Shown piece by piece: positions 25,966 through 36,057 of a DNA stretch of 64,000 nucleotides. A program made the position numbers and the translations under genes. The stretch spans positions 25,847 to 89,846 of the forward strand of contig CAAFMN010000010.1 of assembly GCA_900764045.1 (NCBI GenBank), in the 5' to 3' direction. The notes beneath the pieces were generated by a model. It saw only the letters and a program-made list of their open reading frames with translations. It was not told where the DNA came from and did not search any database. Source of the DNA: Clostridia bacterium (GTDB lineage: Bacteria; Bacillota; Clostridia; Lachnospirales; Bianqueaceae). Position 1 is the stretch's first letter. Each line of letters starts with the position of its first letter.

Positions 25966-27669
25966 TTACATCTTCTCCGGAGCCTGTACTCCAATCAGTG
26001 ATAATCCTTCCTTCAGAACAACGGTCACCATCTTTGTCAATGCCAGTCTTGCTTTCTTGATCTCCTCTGTCTCTGCGCTCAGGATCGGATCCTCGTGATA
26101 GAATTTATTGAATGCGGAGGCCAGAGATACGGTAAACCGTGTAATTACATAAGGCTCATATCTCTCAGCGGCTTCTTTTACCTTCTTGGGGAACTCTTCA
26201 ATCGTCTTAAGAATCTCCTGTGCGTATTCATCATTCAGGCAGCTGTCCTTCATATCCTCCGCGTGGAAGTCAGAATACCCAGCCTTTCTCAAAATACTGG
26301 ATGCTCTTGCGAAAGTATACTGGACATACGGTCCGGTCTCTCCGTCAAAATTCAGCACCTTATCCCAGGAGAATACGACATCCTTGATCCGATTGTTAAA
26401 CAGATCATTGAATACAACCGCTCCGACGCCTACCTGTTTGGCAACCTCATCCACATTTTCCAGCTCCGGATTCTTCTCAAGGATAATCTCCCGTGTTTTT
26501 GCGATTGCTTCATCCAACAGATCCTGCAGGAAAACGACTTGTCCCTCTCTCGTAGACATCTTGCCGCTCTCCAGGCTTACCAGACCATATGGTACATGTA
26601 CCAGATCCTTGCTCCATTCATATCCCATCAGCTCCAACACCTTAAAGAACTGTGCGAAATGCAGTCCCTGATCAAAGGCCGTCACATAAATGCACTTATA
26701 AAAGTCATAGGTATTTTTCCGATAGATTGCCGCCGCCAGATCTCTGGTATGATACAGAGAACTGCCATCCTTCTTGAGTACCAGACAGGGAGGCATATTA
26801 TACTCTGACAGATCTACGATCTGCGCGCCATCGCTCTCCTTCAGAAGCCCTTTTTCCTTCAGCTCCTGAACAACGGCTCCCACCTTGTCCATATAAAAGC
26901 TTTCGCCGTTATAGGAATCAAACTGTACATCCAGCAGATCATATACCTTGGCGACTTCCTTCAGGCTGATCTCAATAAACCATTTCCAGATAGCCAGGAT
27001 CTCCTCGTCTCCATGCTCCATTGCGGTAAATGTCGCTCTCGCTTCGTCATCCAGCTCCGGATGGATCTTGGCTTCCTGATGAAAACGTACATACAGATCC
27101 AAAAGGCCCTGGATGCCCTGCTGCTCGACCAATTCCTTATTTCCCCACATACGATAAGCAACCACCAACTTGCCGAACTGCGTACCCCAGTCTCCCAGAT
27201 GGTTGACTCGTACCGTATTATAGCCGAGATACCGGTATAATTTATGAATCGAATTGCCGATCACGGTCGTTCTGAGATGTCCGATATGAAAAGGTTTTGC
27301 GATATTGATGGAGGAATAATCCAGTACGATCGTCTTTCCTTTTCCTTCCTCCGAAGATCCGAACCGCTCCTGCTGTCCGAAAGCTTCCGTTACCAGATCC
27401 ACAATCTTCTCTGCCCTGACATATACATTGACATAGGGACCTACGGCCTCGGCCTTTTCAAAAGCATCCTTTTCCTGCAGTGCCTCCGCGATCTCCTTGG
27501 CAATCAGAACCGGCGCCTTTCTCAGCTGCTTGGCTAAACGAAAACATGGAAACGCATAGTCTCCCATTTTCTTGTCCGGCGGGATCTCCAACATTTCCCG
27601 AACTGTTTCTACTTCTATCTGCGGAAGAACTTCTGCAAACTTTTCTGCTGTATACTCCTTAATTGTCAT
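25966..27669 (-). CDS. argS: Arginyl-tRNA synthetase
   Basis: 567 residues, class I synthetase that charges tRNA-Arg. The N-terminal additional domain is followed by the HIGH motif in NIAKPFHIGHLRTTVIGNS near residue 125, the ArgRS block NHLGDWGTQFGKL and the KMSKS-equivalent LESGKMSTREGQVVFL. The C-terminal anticodon-binding DALR domain ends in LIGVQAPEKM, the typical ArgRS end. Its promoter lies about 35 bases upstream. It is followed by the lipid kinase with a three-base gap. Confidence 0.97.
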   Translation of the reverse strand: MTIKEYTAEKFAEVLPQIEVETVREMLEIPPDKKMGDYAFPCFRLAKQLRKAPVLIAKEIAEALQEKDAFEKAEAVGPYVNVYVRAEKIVDLVTEAFGQQERFGSSEEGKGKTIVLDYSSINIAKPFHIGHLRTTVIGNSIHKLYRYLGYNTVRVNHLGDWGTQFGKLVVAYRMWGNKELVEQQGIQGLLDLYVRFHQEAKIHPELDDEARATFTAMEHGDEEILAIWKWFIEISLKEVAKVYDLLDVQFDSYNGESFYMDKVGAVVQELKEKGLLKESDGAQIVDLSEYNMPPCLVLKKDGSSLYHTRDLAAAIYRKNTYDFYKCIYVTAFDQGLHFAQFFKVLELMGYEWSKDLVHVPYGLVSLESGKMSTREGQVVFLQDLLDEAIAKTREIILEKNPELENVDEVAKQVGVGAVVFNDLFNNRIKDVVFSWDKVLNFDGETGPYVQYTFARASSILRKAGYSDFHAEDMKDSCLNDEYAQEILKTIEEFPKKVKEAAERYEPYVITRFTVSLASAFNKFYHEDPILSAETEEIKKARLALTKMVTVVLKEGLSLIGVQAPEKM

Positions 27670-27700
27670 TTTATCTTCCTTTCTTCTTTTTCTTGTTTCT

Positions 27701-27729
27701 ATTATACCGAGGAATTCCCTATTTGTCCA
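27701..27729 (-). promoter_or_regulatory. Promoter of argS
   Basis: Minus-strand TGGACA (27724-27729), 17-base spacer, TATAAT (27701-27706), about 35 bases before the start codon. Confidence 0.75.
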
Positions 27730-27768
27730 GCAGGAAGTCCCTCCCGGCCTTTGATTTTTCCGACTTTT

Positions 27769-28218
27769 TTATACTCTTTTCAACAGATCCGCCGTCATCC
27801 GGCAATGCGGGATTCCTGTCGGTTCATCGATGGGACCGACTCGTACAAAACCAAGTTTTTGGTAAAAAGGAGCGGCCTGCTCCTGTGCATCCAGCTCTGC
27901 CTCCAGAGCGCCCATCTGAAAAGCCTTTTCCAACATGATCCGAACCAGAAAATCTCCGATTTTCTGACCGCGCTTTTCCTTTTTAACACAGATTCTCCCG
28001 AGGTGGACTCTCTTGGGGGATACAAAGCACATTCTTCCGGTCGCGACGGCCTCTCCGTCATCATAGATGACCAGATGCTCATATTCCGTATCATCCCCTG
28101 TAAATTCCAGATTCACGGGAACCTTTTGCTCCTCTATAAAGATATGTCTTCGTAAATCAAACGCGTCGGATAAATCCTCACTGCCGCTTTTCCAAATGCC
28201 TTTCAGCATTTTCTTCAC
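27769..28218 (-). CDS. GNAT family N-acetyltransferase
   Basis: 149 residues, a single GNAT domain. RRHIFIEEQKVP near residue 25 (as in ElaA-like proteins), GRMCFVSPKRVHLGRICVKKEKRGQKIGDFLVR with the acetyl-CoA loop KKEKRGQKIG, and AAPFYQKLGFVRVG are visible. It transfers acetyl groups to an unknown small molecule or protein. AAGGAGTGAAG precedes the ATG. It stands between the Noc-like gene and argS; the terminator after the Noc-like gene suggests its own promoter. Confidence 0.85.
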   Translation of the reverse strand: MKKMLKGIWKSGSEDLSDAFDLRRHIFIEEQKVPVNLEFTGDDTEYEHLVIYDDGEAVATGRMCFVSPKRVHLGRICVKKEKRGQKIGDFLVRIMLEKAFQMGALEAELDAQEQAAPFYQKLGFVRVGPIDEPTGIPHCRMTADLLKRV

Positions 28219-28266
28219 TCCTTTCCTGAATATCCATATTATATCAGACTTTTTTCTCAGTTACAA

Positions 28267-28296
28267 GAAAAGGGCCCCATGAAAAGGCCCTTTTTA
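28267..28296 (-). terminator. Terminator downstream of the Noc-like gene
   Basis: AAAAAGGGCC/GGCCCTTTT inverted repeat with T tract on the minus strand, ten bases after the stop codon. Confidence 0.8.
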
Positions 28297-28304
28297 ATAA
28301 AAAC

Positions 28305-29141
28305 TTACCGCATCGGGATGCGGATTCTCATCTCGTAGCAATCCTCCCGCTTTTCCTCTTCCATATCCACCAGGACACCTGAAGTTTTCATCATATCCAC
28401 TGCCTTTTTCACGGTATTGCTGAAAAGGCGGATATCCTTAAAATACCCCTTGACATTTAAGCTTCGTCGAATCTTTTCCGTGCGTTGTACTGCCTGTGGC
28501 GCTGCCGGTTTCTCCGGCATATCCAATCCTTCCTCCACCAGCCGTTCACTCTGCGCTACATTCAGTCCGTCACTTACGATCTTTCTGAGATATCCCCATC
28601 GCTCCTGCTCCGGAATTCTCAGCAACAGCCGGGCATGACGTTCTGTCAGATGCTGCTCCAAAAGCACCTTACGAATCTCCGGCGAGAGTTTCAGAAGGCG
28701 CAGCTTATTGGCCACTGCGGATTGACTCTTCCCTACGACCTTGGCAATCTCCTCCTGTGTCAAACCATGATCTTCCATCAGGTTCCGATATCCGTCCGCT
28801 TCCTCAAAAAAATTCAGATCCTGCCTCTGGATGTTCTCTACCAGCGCAATCAACGCGCTCTCCTGATCATCCTGATCAAAGACAATCGCCGGAATAGTCG
28901 AATATCCTGCCATTTTAGAGGCCCTGAGCCTACGTTCTCCGGCAATCAGCTCATAATACGCGCCCATACGGCGGACACTGATGGGCTGCATTACTCCGTG
29001 CTGCCGTATGGAATCTGCCAGCTCCTGCATAGCAAGAGCATCGAAGACTCGCCTCGGCTGATACGGATTGGGCAGCACCTGACTGGAATCGATGACTGCC
29101 ACCTGCATTTTTCCATATGTCTTTTCGTCAAACTGTTTCAT
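28305..29141 (-). CDS. noc: ParB/Noc family DNA-binding protein
   Basis: 278 residues from ATG 29141, set by AAGGAGGG eight bases upstream; the much longer open frame above overlaps rsmG. Domains: ParB nuclease-like N-terminal domain with QVLPNPYQPRRVF, YELIAGERRLRAS and VENIQRQDLNFFEEAD, then the helix-turn-helix LTQEEIAKVVGKSQSAVANKLRLLKL, then a C-terminal dimerisation domain. Position after rsmG and separated from the parA-parB pair matches Bacillus noc, the nucleoid-occlusion factor that inhibits Z-ring assembly over DNA. GERRL versus GERRW in the true ParB fits a paralogue. It could instead be a second ParB without occlusion activity. The N-terminal amphipathic helix of Bacillus Noc is not obvious. 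Confidence 0.8.
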   Translation of the reverse strand: MKQFDEKTYGKMQVAVIDSSQVLPNPYQPRRVFDALAMQELADSIRQHGVMQPISVRRMGAYYELIAGERRLRASKMAGYSTIPAIVFDQDDQESALIALVENIQRQDLNFFEEADGYRNLMEDHGLTQEEIAKVVGKSQSAVANKLRLLKLSPEIRKVLLEQHLTERHARLLLRIPEQERWGYLRKIVSDGLNVAQSERLVEEGLDMPEKPAAPQAVQRTEKIRRSLNVKGYFKDIRLFSNTVKKAVDMMKTSGVLVDMEEEKREDCYEMRIRIPMR

Positions 29142-29202
29142 ACGGATTCCCTCCTTTATTTCGGCCCTGCGATGAGGACCTATGTATATGAGGGAAAGAT
29201 CC

Positions 29203-29934
29203 TTATAGCGGATCCTTTTTAATCTTAGCCTGGCGCCTCGGATAGATCGGATGCGTCGGCTTTTCTTTCCGGATGACCGCGATGATGTGTTCCCAATCTT
29301 CGCCATCCAGCGTAATCTTATGCACACTTTCCACACTACAGCCCAGAAGTCCCAGCGCATGCGAAGAGGCACTTAATTCTTCCTGAAGCGCAGGCCCCTT
29401 ATAAGCCAAAAATACGCCTCCGGTCTTAACCATCGGAATGCAGTATTCCAGAAGAATCGGAAGGGGCGCAACAGCACGGGATACCGCGCAATCATACTGA
29501 GATCGGTACTCCTTTTTTTGCCCTGCCTCTTCTGCCCGTTCATGGACCAGCTCCACACCCTGCAGGCCAAGCTCCGAACAGACTTCCTGTAAAAAAGAAA
29601 GTCTCTTCTGCAGTGCATCCATCAGTACGACCGGATGCTCCGGGTTCAAAATCTTCAGAACCACTCCTGGAAATCCGGCGCCGGTTCCGATGTCCGCGAT
29701 ACTTCCCGCCGGCAATAGGGTTCCGCCTGCCGCACTGTCCAAAAAATGCTTGCTTAAAATATCCATCGGATCGGTCAACGCCGTCAGATTCATCTTTTCA
29801 TTCCAGGTCAAGAGGAGCTCCATATACCGATGCAGTTCTTCCGCCTGCTGTGTTGTTATCTGAAGCTCTGCCTTCTTACCGTCCAGCCTCAGTCCCTCTG
29901 CCTTTTCCTGTAAATTCCTGATCCATTGCTCCAT
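29203..29934 (-). CDS. rsmG: 16S rRNA (guanine527-N7)-methyltransferase RsmG
   Basis: 243 residues. The SAM-binding methyltransferase core has GSIADIGTGAGFPGVVLKI near residue 75, VVLMDALQKRLSFLQEV and DCAVSRAVAPLPILLEY, all RsmG (GidB) signatures. It modifies G527 of 16S rRNA in the 30S subunit. The start overlaps the stop of mnmG by one base (TAATG). Confidence 0.96.
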   Translation of the reverse strand: MEQWIRNLQEKAEGLRLDGKKAELQITTQQAEELHRYMELLLTWNEKMNLTALTDPMDILSKHFLDSAAGGTLLPAGSIADIGTGAGFPGVVLKILNPEHPVVLMDALQKRLSFLQEVCSELGLQGVELVHERAEEAGQKKEYRSQYDCAVSRAVAPLPILLEYCIPMVKTGGVFLAYKGPALQEELSASSHALGLLGCSVESVHKITLDGEDWEHIIAVIRKEKPTHPIYPRRQAKIKKDPL

Positions 29935-31808
29935 TATCTTTTTCCTTGTTTTAAATATACTAAAAGCACACTGATATCGGCCGGTGACACGCCCGAAATT
30001 CTGGATGCCTGTCCAACCGATGCCGGATGAAGCTTTTCCAGTTTTTGTGCCGCTTCAATCCGAAGCCCCTTGATCTTGGTATAATCCAGATCCTGCGGGA
30101 GAATTTTATTTTCCATTTTTTGGAATTTTTCTGCCTGTTCCAGTTGTTTTTCGATATATCCTTCATACCGGATCTGAATCATCACCTGTTCTATTACCAG
30201 AGGATCCAGCTCCGGTCTCTCCGGATCCACAGGCGCCAGAGCCTCATAGCTGATCTCCGGACGTTTCAGGAGCTCTGCCATAGGAACTCCCATCTTCAGC
30301 GGAGATGTCCCGGCTCCTTCCAGTATCTCATTGACCTTACGGCTTCCTCCAAGAGTTGTCTCCCGAACCCGCCGCAGTTCCTCTTCGATATTCTTCTTCT
30401 TTTGTAAAAAGGCTTCATACCGATTCTGCGGGATCAGTCCCAATGCGTATCCTTTTTCCGTCAATCGCAGATCCGCGTTATCCTGGCGCAGCAACAGACG
30501 GTACTCTGCCCGCGATGTCATCATCCGATACGGCTCGTTGGTTCCCTTGGTCACAAGATCGTCAATCAGCACACCGATATATGATTCGCTGCGGTTTAGT
30601 ACAAACGGTTTCTTCCCCTGAATCCACAATGCCGCGTTGATCCCTGCCATCAATCCCTGCGCCGCCGCTTCCTCATAGCCGGAGCTCCCGTTAAACTGTC
30701 CCGCGGAATACAACCCCTCTATGGATTTGATATGCAGGGAAAGATCCAGCTCCTGCGGATCAATGCAGTCATATTCGATCGCGTATCCGGTACGCATTAC
30801 CTGTACATTTTCCATCCCGATCAGCGTCCGCAGCATATCTCTCTGCACATCCTCCGGCAGAGAAGAGGACATCCCCTGTACATAGTACTCATTGGTATGC
30901 TCGCCCTCCGGCTCCAAAAATACCTGGTGCCTCTCCTTATCCGCGAATCGCACGACTTTATCCTCGATGGAAGGGCAGTATCTCGGTCCTATCCCATGAA
31001 TTACTCCGGAATACAGCGGAGAACGGTGCAGATTCTCCCGGATGATCTGATGCGTTCTGGGTGTCGTATACGTCAGGTAACACGGCAGCTGCTCTCTTGC
31101 GATTTCTTCCGGACGGTTGGTAAAGGAAAATGGAATGATCTTTTCATCTCCGCCCTGTTTCTCCATCTTGGAAAAATCAACCGTTCTGCCGTCTACACGA
31201 GCCGGTGTTCCCGTCTTGAATCGGCGCATGGACAGCCCCAAAGCCTTCAGACGGTCTGTCAGAAGATCCGCCGCCGCAAGGCCGTTCGGTCCGGAATGCC
31301 TGCGGTATTCCCCATGAATGCATTGCGCCCGCAGATACGTTCCTGTTGCCAGAATCGCCGTTTTGCAAGGATAATAAGCTCCCGCGGCCGTGATCACACC
31401 CTTCAGCACATGATCCTGTACATCCAGATCCGCAATCTCCGCCTGCCGAATCCGCAGGCCCGGAGTATGCTCCAGGACTTCCTTCATCGCTTCCTTATAG
31501 CGGAACTTATCTGCTTGTGCCCTGAGAGAGTGGACTGCCGGTCCCTTAGAAGTATTGAGCATTCTGGACTGCAAATAGGTCTTATCGATATTGCGTCCCA
31601 TCTCTCCGCCCAGCGCGTCGACTTCCCGCACCAGATGTCCTTTAGAAGTCCCTCCGATACTGGGATTGCATGGCATCATCGCGATACTGTCCAGATTGAT
31701 CGCGAACAGCACCGTCTTCATTCCCATGCGGGCCGCCGCCAAAGCCGCTTCACACCCGGCATGTCCTCCGCCGATCACAGCAACGTCTACTGCTTCTTCC
31801 TGATACAT
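29934..31808 (-). CDS. mnmG: tRNA uridine-5-carboxymethylaminomethyl modification enzyme MnmG (GidA)
   Basis: 624 residues, normal for MnmG. FAD-binding Rossmann [23 protein letters not shown] at the N-terminus, [26 protein letters not shown], the second Gly-rich loop and Cys-containing RYCPSIEDK, and the C-terminal helical domain ending in [17 protein letters not shown]. It acts with MnmE to place cmnm5 on wobble U34. ATG 31808 follows GAGGC and avoids overlapping the mnmE stop; a start at 31832 is possible. Confidence 0.96.
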   Translation of the reverse strand: MYQEEAVDVAVIGGGHAGCEAALAAARMGMKTVLFAINLDSIAMMPCNPSIGGTSKGHLVREVDALGGEMGRNIDKTYLQSRMLNTSKGPAVHSLRAQADKFRYKEAMKEVLEHTPGLRIRQAEIADLDVQDHVLKGVITAAGAYYPCKTAILATGTYLRAQCIHGEYRRHSGPNGLAAADLLTDRLKALGLSMRRFKTGTPARVDGRTVDFSKMEKQGGDEKIIPFSFTNRPEEIAREQLPCYLTYTTPRTHQIIRENLHRSPLYSGVIHGIGPRYCPSIEDKVVRFADKERHQVFLEPEGEHTNEYYVQGMSSSLPEDVQRDMLRTLIGMENVQVMRTGYAIEYDCIDPQELDLSLHIKSIEGLYSAGQFNGSSGYEEAAAQGLMAGINAALWIQGKKPFVLNRSESYIGVLIDDLVTKGTNEPYRMMTSRAEYRLLLRQDNADLRLTEKGYALGLIPQNRYEAFLQKKKNIEEELRRVRETTLGGSRKVNEILEGAGTSPLKMGVPMAELLKRPEISYEALAPVDPERPELDPLVIEQVMIQIRYEGYIEKQLEQAEKFQKMENKILPQDLDYTKIKGLRIEAAQKLEKLHPASVGQASRISGVSPADISVLLVYLKQGKR

Positions 31809-31816
31809 AGACTGCC

Positions 31817-33187
31817 TCACTTTCCCAGACAAAATCTCGAAAAAATTTCGTCTGTCAGATCTTCCCGTACACTGTTCCCTGTCAACTCGCCCAGGAGATC
31901 ATATGCCCGTTGTAAATCAGAACTGACAAGATCTGTCCCCAAATCCTGTTTCATTGTGTTCATTCCCTGGCGGATGGCTTCTATCGCCCCGCCGACCGCC
32001 TGCTTCTGCCGGATATTTCCAAGATACACTCCATCTGAGGCTTCTACCGTTCCGCTCATTACCATATCCCGGATCCGACGCTTCAGTTCCTGCATACCGT
32101 CGCCGGTCTCCGCCGAGATTACGATATTCCGCATCGAGTCTCCGAACTTTGTCACAGTGTCGCTGCAATCCATCTTGGTTCTGACGATCAGGTACGGACG
32201 CTTCTGGACCTCCTCCAGAAGCTCCAGATCCTCGTTTAAGGGCCTTGCGGAGGCCTCCAGCAGTAAAAGTACCAGGTCGCTGTTTTCGATCGTCTGACGG
32301 GCCCGTAGAACGCCAATTCGCTCCACCGGATCCTGTGCTTCCCGGATCCCCGCCGTATCGATCAGCTGTACCGGGATTCCATCCAGATTCATTCCCTCTT
32401 CCAGTGTATCCCTCGTGGTTCCGGGAATCTCTGTAACGATTGCCCGGTTCTCTCCCAAAAACGCGTTCAAGAGTGTAGACTTTCCCATATTGGGACGGCC
32501 TACCAGCGCAATCCGGATGCCCTCATTCAGCATCCTCCCGGTATCGGCCGTCCGATACAGCGCCTCCAGCTCTGTAAGAAGCTCCTGCATCAGCTCCATT
32601 TGATTGATCTGCTGCACCTCTTCGATCTCGTACTCCGGATAGTCAATCTCTACCTCCAGAAGCACCAGAAGATCCATCAGCTTCTTCCGGTATTCCTGAA
32701 TCTTCTGTCCGAGCCGTCCTTCCAGACGCCTGGACGCTGCCTTTAGGGACAATTCTGACTTTGCGCTGATCATATCCATAATGGATTCTGCCTGTGATAA
32801 GTCAATTCTGCCGTTCAGAAAAGCCCGCTTGGTAAATTCTCCCGGTTCCGCCAGACGCGCGCCGTTTTCCAGTATCGCCTGCAGCACACGATTTAAAAGA
32901 TACATTCCTCCATGACAATGGATCTCGGCCACATCTTCTCTGGTAAAGGTTTTGGGAGCACGCATGACCAACGCCAGGACTTCATCCAGTACTTCTCCCG
33001 TAGCGGGATCTACCGCCTTTCCGTAGTGTACCGTATGGCTCCCGGCTTTCACGAGTTTCCCTCGATCTGCCGCCCGGAATACCTGATCCGCTGTCTCCAA
33101 TGCCCGAGGGCCGCTGATCCGAATCACGCCGATGCCGCCTGTGCCGATCGGTGTCGCGACAGCCGCGATCGTATCCTGCCAATCCAT
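31817..33187 (-). CDS. mnmE: tRNA modification GTPase MnmE (TrmE)
   Basis: 456 residues. N-terminal formyl-THF-binding domain ([22 protein letters not shown]), helical domain split by a Ras-like GTPase with P-loop [12 protein letters not shown] near residue 225, TTRDT switch and the DTAGIR G3 motif. The C-terminus ends FCLGK with the catalytic Cys. It is the MnmG partner in cmnm5U34 formation. Read together with mnmG nine bases downstream. A terminator-like hairpin lies between jag and this gene. Confidence 0.97.
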   Translation of the reverse strand: MDWQDTIAAVATPIGTGGIGVIRISGPRALETADQVFRAADRGKLVKAGSHTVHYGKAVDPATGEVLDEVLALVMRAPKTFTREDVAEIHCHGGMYLLNRVLQAILENGARLAEPGEFTKRAFLNGRIDLSQAESIMDMISAKSELSLKAASRRLEGRLGQKIQEYRKKLMDLLVLLEVEIDYPEYEIEEVQQINQMELMQELLTELEALYRTADTGRMLNEGIRIALVGRPNMGKSTLLNAFLGENRAIVTEIPGTTRDTLEEGMNLDGIPVQLIDTAGIREAQDPVERIGVLRARQTIENSDLVLLLLEASARPLNEDLELLEEVQKRPYLIVRTKMDCSDTVTKFGDSMRNIVISAETGDGMQELKRRIRDMVMSGTVEASDGVYLGNIRQKQAVGGAIEAIRQGMNTMKQDLGTDLVSSDLQRAYDLLGELTGNSVREDLTDEIFSRFCLGK

Positions 33188-33212
33188 GGACGCCGCCTCC
33201 TCTTACAAAACA

Positions 33213-33243
33213 GCCGGACAAACCCCTTCACGATTTGTCCGGC
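33213..33243 (-). terminator. Terminator-like hairpin between jag and mnmE
   Basis: GCCGGACAAA/TTTGTCCGGC, 10-bp perfect stem, with TGTTTTG after it on the minus strand (weak T tract), and CTTTTTC on the other side. It may partially separate the rpmH-yidC-jag transcript from mnmE-mnmG-rsmG. Confidence 0.6.
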
Positions 33244-33266
33244 CTTTTTCTTTGGTATATTCCGTA

Positions 33267-34121
33267 TTACTTGCGATGATAGTTTCCTCTGACCGGACTG
33301 ATGACGACCTTGCGGAAGGGCTCTTCGCCTTCACTGTGGGTCTCAACTCCGTCAAATGACTGCAGCACCGAATGGATGATTCTTCTCTCATAAGGATTCA
33401 TCGGCTCCAGAGCCACACGGCGGTTCGTTTTACGTACCTTCTTGGCCAGATTGATCGCCAGCTTCTCCAGCGTCTGCTTTCTCTTTTCACGGTAGTTCTC
33501 CGCGTCCAGCTTGATCTTGATATGTTCCTGTGTCTTCTTATTGGCGATCAATGCTGTCAGATACTGCAGAGAGTCGAGCGTATTGCCGCGCTTACCGATG
33601 ATCACTCCCAGACCCTTTCCCTGGATATCCAGCTTCAGAACGTCGGCCTCTTCCATCTCACCGACAATCTCAGCTTCCACACCCATTTTCTTCAGAACCG
33701 GGATCAAAAACTCGATGGCGGCTTCCTGCGCGATCTTCGCGTCCTCGCTGTATTCCACAGGCTCTTTGGCAGCCTCTGCCTGCGCCTGCGCTTCCGCCTT
33801 CGCTCTGGCCGCGGCCAGTCTGTCCTCGACCAGCGTATCCACCACATACGGAGTTTCCTGCTGTGCCTTCTCCTGCTGTACAGGCTTTGCTTCTTCCTTA
33901 ACAGGCTCTTCCGCTTTTTCAGAGAAAAGCTCTTCTTCTACAGGAACAGCCTTGGCAGTCGCACGGATTCTAGCCTCTTTGGCGCCGAAGATTCCAAGCA
34001 CTCCCTTGGAACTCTCCTGCAGAATCTCAATATCAACCTGCTCGCTGGGCAGTCCCAACTCAAGCAACGCTGCGGTAATCGCGTCGTCTACTGTTTTTCC
34101 GCTTGTTTCTACATATCTCAT
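33267..34121 (-). CDS. jag: RNA-binding protein Jag (SpoIIIJ-associated, KhpB)
   Basis: 284 residues, with three domains: Jag-N (residues 1-52, VETSGKTVDDAITAALLELG to GVLGIFGAKEARIRA), an acidic/Ala/Gln-rich linker (about 55-130), then KH (LGVIIGKRGNTLDSLQYLTALI near 175-200) and R3H (residues about 215-280 with NPYERRIIHSVLQ). It binds RNA and influences cell shape and division in related bacteria. It follows yidC with a 14-base gap. The linker is longer than in Bacillus Jag. Confidence 0.95.
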   Translation of the reverse strand: MRYVETSGKTVDDAITAALLELGLPSEQVDIEILQESSKGVLGIFGAKEARIRATAKAVPVEEELFSEKAEEPVKEEAKPVQQEKAQQETPYVVDTLVEDRLAAARAKAEAQAQAEAAKEPVEYSEDAKIAQEAAIEFLIPVLKKMGVEAEIVGEMEEADVLKLDIQGKGLGVIIGKRGNTLDSLQYLTALIANKKTQEHIKIKLDAENYREKRKQTLEKLAINLAKKVRKTNRRVALEPMNPYERRIIHSVLQSFDGVETHSEGEEPFRKVVISPVRGNYHRK

Positions 34122-34135
34122 AAATTTGTCTCCTG

Positions 34136-35371
34136 TTATGACTCAGACTTCTCAGAAGTGTTTTCCTGCGGATTCTTCTCCTGCTCCTGGACATTTTCCT
34201 TGGAACTCTCAATCCGCTTATTCGTCGCTGCCTTCCTGTTTCCTGCCATACTGCTGCGGACCATCGCGGATTCTGCCGTTCCGATCCTCTTGCCCGTACG
34301 CTTATCGATATTGGAACGAGCCATCTCTTTCAAGCGTCTCTTCTCTTCCAGCTCACGCTTTCTTTCCAGAGCCTGCTTATATTCTTCCTTGTCAACAATG
34401 CTGTCTACCAGGAACTGCTGCAGAATACTGAAGATATTGCCCGCGATCCAGTACAGTCCGATACCCAAAGGCATCGTTACAACAAAAAACGCTGTCATAA
34501 ACGGGAAAATCAGATTCATGGTCTTCATGGTCTGATTCTGACTCGACTTAGGATCTCCACCTGCCGCGGTCGTTCTTCTGTCATTGGCCTTGGTCATCAG
34601 GAAGGACTGCAGCCATGTCGTACCGCCGGCAATGATCGGCCAGATAATTCCAGGAAAAGCCAATCCCGCGTTCTCTGTCAGATTGAATCCGATAAAAGAG
34701 TTCAGCTGCTGCGTCGTCTCTACTATCGATGTAAAATCTACATTGGAACCCAGAGTGGGCACCAGCTCATAAAACTGACTCCAGTTCGTCATGGTAAAAT
34801 GCGCAAGCAGATCTTTGATGGAATCAAAAGTAGTGATATCAAATTCCTGCAGAGACTTGATGACATCCGCGAAGTTATCCTGCAGAATCGTCTGATATTC
34901 CGGAAGATTCATTACCTGCGTTGTCAAAGTATTGAACATGTCACCGTAATCGGTGATATAAAACGCCAGATTCCGCAGAATCTCGAACAGTACAAAAATG
35001 ATCGGCAGCTGAATCAGCATCGGAAGACAACCGCTGAAGGGACTTGTCTTATTCTCCTTATAGAGATCGTTGATCTCCATCTGCATCATTCTTGTGGATT
35101 CCGGGTCTGTTTTATTTTTATACTTATCCTGAATTCTCTGAACCTTCGGCTGAAGACGCTGCGTCTTTCTTGTGGAACGCTGCTGCTTCAATGTCAGCGG
35201 GAACAGAATTACCCGCATGATGAGTGTAAAGAGAATAATGGTAATGCCCAGAGCATTGACCGTCGTCAACGAAACCACGCCGTTGTAGATAATATCGATC
35301 ACAAAGCTGAACAGCCATGCCAATGGCTTCAGGATAAAGTTGGTTGTCTGTGCTAAAAAGACAAAATCCAA
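34136..35371 (-). CDS. yidC: Membrane protein insertase YidC/Oxa1
   Basis: 411 residues. Five predicted membrane spans with the YidC2 pattern: an N-terminal span near 7-30, the cytoplasmic hairpin LTLKQQRSTRKTQRLQPKVQRIQDKYK containing the coiled-coil loop, SPFSGCLPMLIQLPIIFVLFEILRN and the terminal FPFMTAFFVVTMPLGIGLYWIAGNIFSILQQ. Inserts membrane proteins with or without Sec. The Lys/Glu/Arg-rich cytoplasmic tail (about 345-411) is long. It is followed directly by jag, and yidD lies upstream. Confidence 0.97.
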   Translation of the reverse strand: MDFVFLAQTTNFILKPLAWLFSFVIDIIYNGVVSLTTVNALGITIILFTLIMRVILFPLTLKQQRSTRKTQRLQPKVQRIQDKYKNKTDPESTRMMQMEINDLYKENKTSPFSGCLPMLIQLPIIFVLFEILRNLAFYITDYGDMFNTLTTQVMNLPEYQTILQDNFADVIKSLQEFDITTFDSIKDLLAHFTMTNWSQFYELVPTLGSNVDFTSIVETTQQLNSFIGFNLTENAGLAFPGIIWPIIAGGTTWLQSFLMTKANDRRTTAAGGDPKSSQNQTMKTMNLIFPFMTAFFVVTMPLGIGLYWIAGNIFSILQQFLVDSIVDKEEYKQALERKRELEEKRRLKEMARSNIDKRTGKRIGTAESAMVRSSMAGNRKAATNKRIESSKENVQEQEKNPQENTSEKSES

Positions 35372-35403
35372 ATCAATAACTCCTCTCTTTCAAAGGCATT
35401 ACC

Positions 35404-35628
35404 TCATGGAACCGGATCGTATCCTCCCTCATGAAACGGGTGGCACTTCAGTAATCTGCGTACCGCAAGATACGTTCCTTTTCTTGCTCCGTATTTTTCC
35501 ACTGCCTCCGCCGCGTAATGGGAACAGGTGGGATAAAACCGGCAGCACTGTCTCTTGTAAGGAGAGATCGCCTGCTGATAGAAGCGAATACCGCCTAGCA
35601 GAGCTTTTTTCATCATCTTACTCACCAA
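35404..35628 (-). CDS. yidD: Membrane protein insertion efficiency factor YidD
   Basis: 74 residues. The small YidD fold is clear in [36 protein letters not shown], with its conserved Cys residues, and [16 protein letters not shown] at the end. It is a membrane-associated helper of insertion. Its start overlaps the end of rnpA by eleven bases. Confidence 0.95.
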   Translation of the reverse strand: MVSKMMKKALLGGIRFYQQAISPYKRQCCRFYPTCSHYAAEAVEKYGARKGTYLAVRRLLKCHPFHEGGYDPVP

Positions 35629-35965
35629 TCCTGTTTTCTGCCTTCAAAATGTGAAACTTCTCCGCAAGCTTCAAAACAGATTTTTCCATTTGTGTGCTCT
35701 TTTGATCGATAGAAGCGTTGCGGGCTATAATGACTATATCGTATCCTGATACAAAACGATGTTGCTGTAAACGGTAGGCCTCTTTAATGATCCTCTTCAG
35801 CCGGCTTCTGACGACACTATTTCCGTTTTTTTTACTGACCGTAATCCCCAGACGATTTTGCTCAAGACCGTTTGGATAGATATACATGACCAGATATTTG
35901 TCTGACTTGGATTTTCCCTTGCCGTACACTGTACGAAACTGAGGATTTTTAAGACTTTGGATCAT
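35618..35965 (-). CDS. rnpA: Ribonuclease P protein component
   Basis: 115 residues from ATG 35965; the open frame extends upstream through a hairpin region but the family begins around this Met. RnpA signatures: [46 protein letters not shown] and [11 protein letters not shown]. It binds RNase P RNA to process tRNA 5' ends. The ribosome site (TTGGGG) is weak, which is common for rnpA. Its 3' end overlaps yidD. Confidence 0.93.
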   Translation of the reverse strand: MIQSLKNPQFRTVYGKGKSKSDKYLVMYIYPNGLEQNRLGITVSKKNGNSVVRSRLKRIIKEAYRLQQHRFVSGYDIVIIARNASIDQKSTQMEKSVLKLAEKFHILKAENRIGE

Positions 35966-36001
35966 TTTTTGCCCCAATCTTTCTCTGAAAACATAAGGTT
36001 T

Positions 36002-36022
36002 GCCGCCGGGAATACCGGCGGC
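36002..36022 (-). promoter_or_regulatory. GC-rich hairpin in the rpmH-rnpA intergenic region
   Basis: GCCGCCGG/CCGGCGGC eight-base perfect stem with a five-base loop and no T tract. It lies between the rpmH stop and the rnpA start and could be an mRNA processing or stability site, balancing abundant L34 against scarce RnpA. Confidence 0.45.
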
Positions 36023-36057
36023 TTCCATAATGCCGCACCAAAGGTACAGCCCATTCC

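Noticed and set aside
29142..29372. Longer N-terminus of the Noc-like protein up to 29372
   Set aside because: It overlaps rsmG and has no ParB similarity; AAGGAGGG sets the start at 29141.
30732..32297. A 521-codon plus-strand open frame opposite mnmG and mnmE
   Set aside because: Spans the junction of two genuine minus-strand genes and shows no known domain.
36000..36028. Longer rnpA N-terminus beginning at 36028
   Set aside because: It would translate through a GC-rich hairpin and has no family similarity before the Met at 35965.
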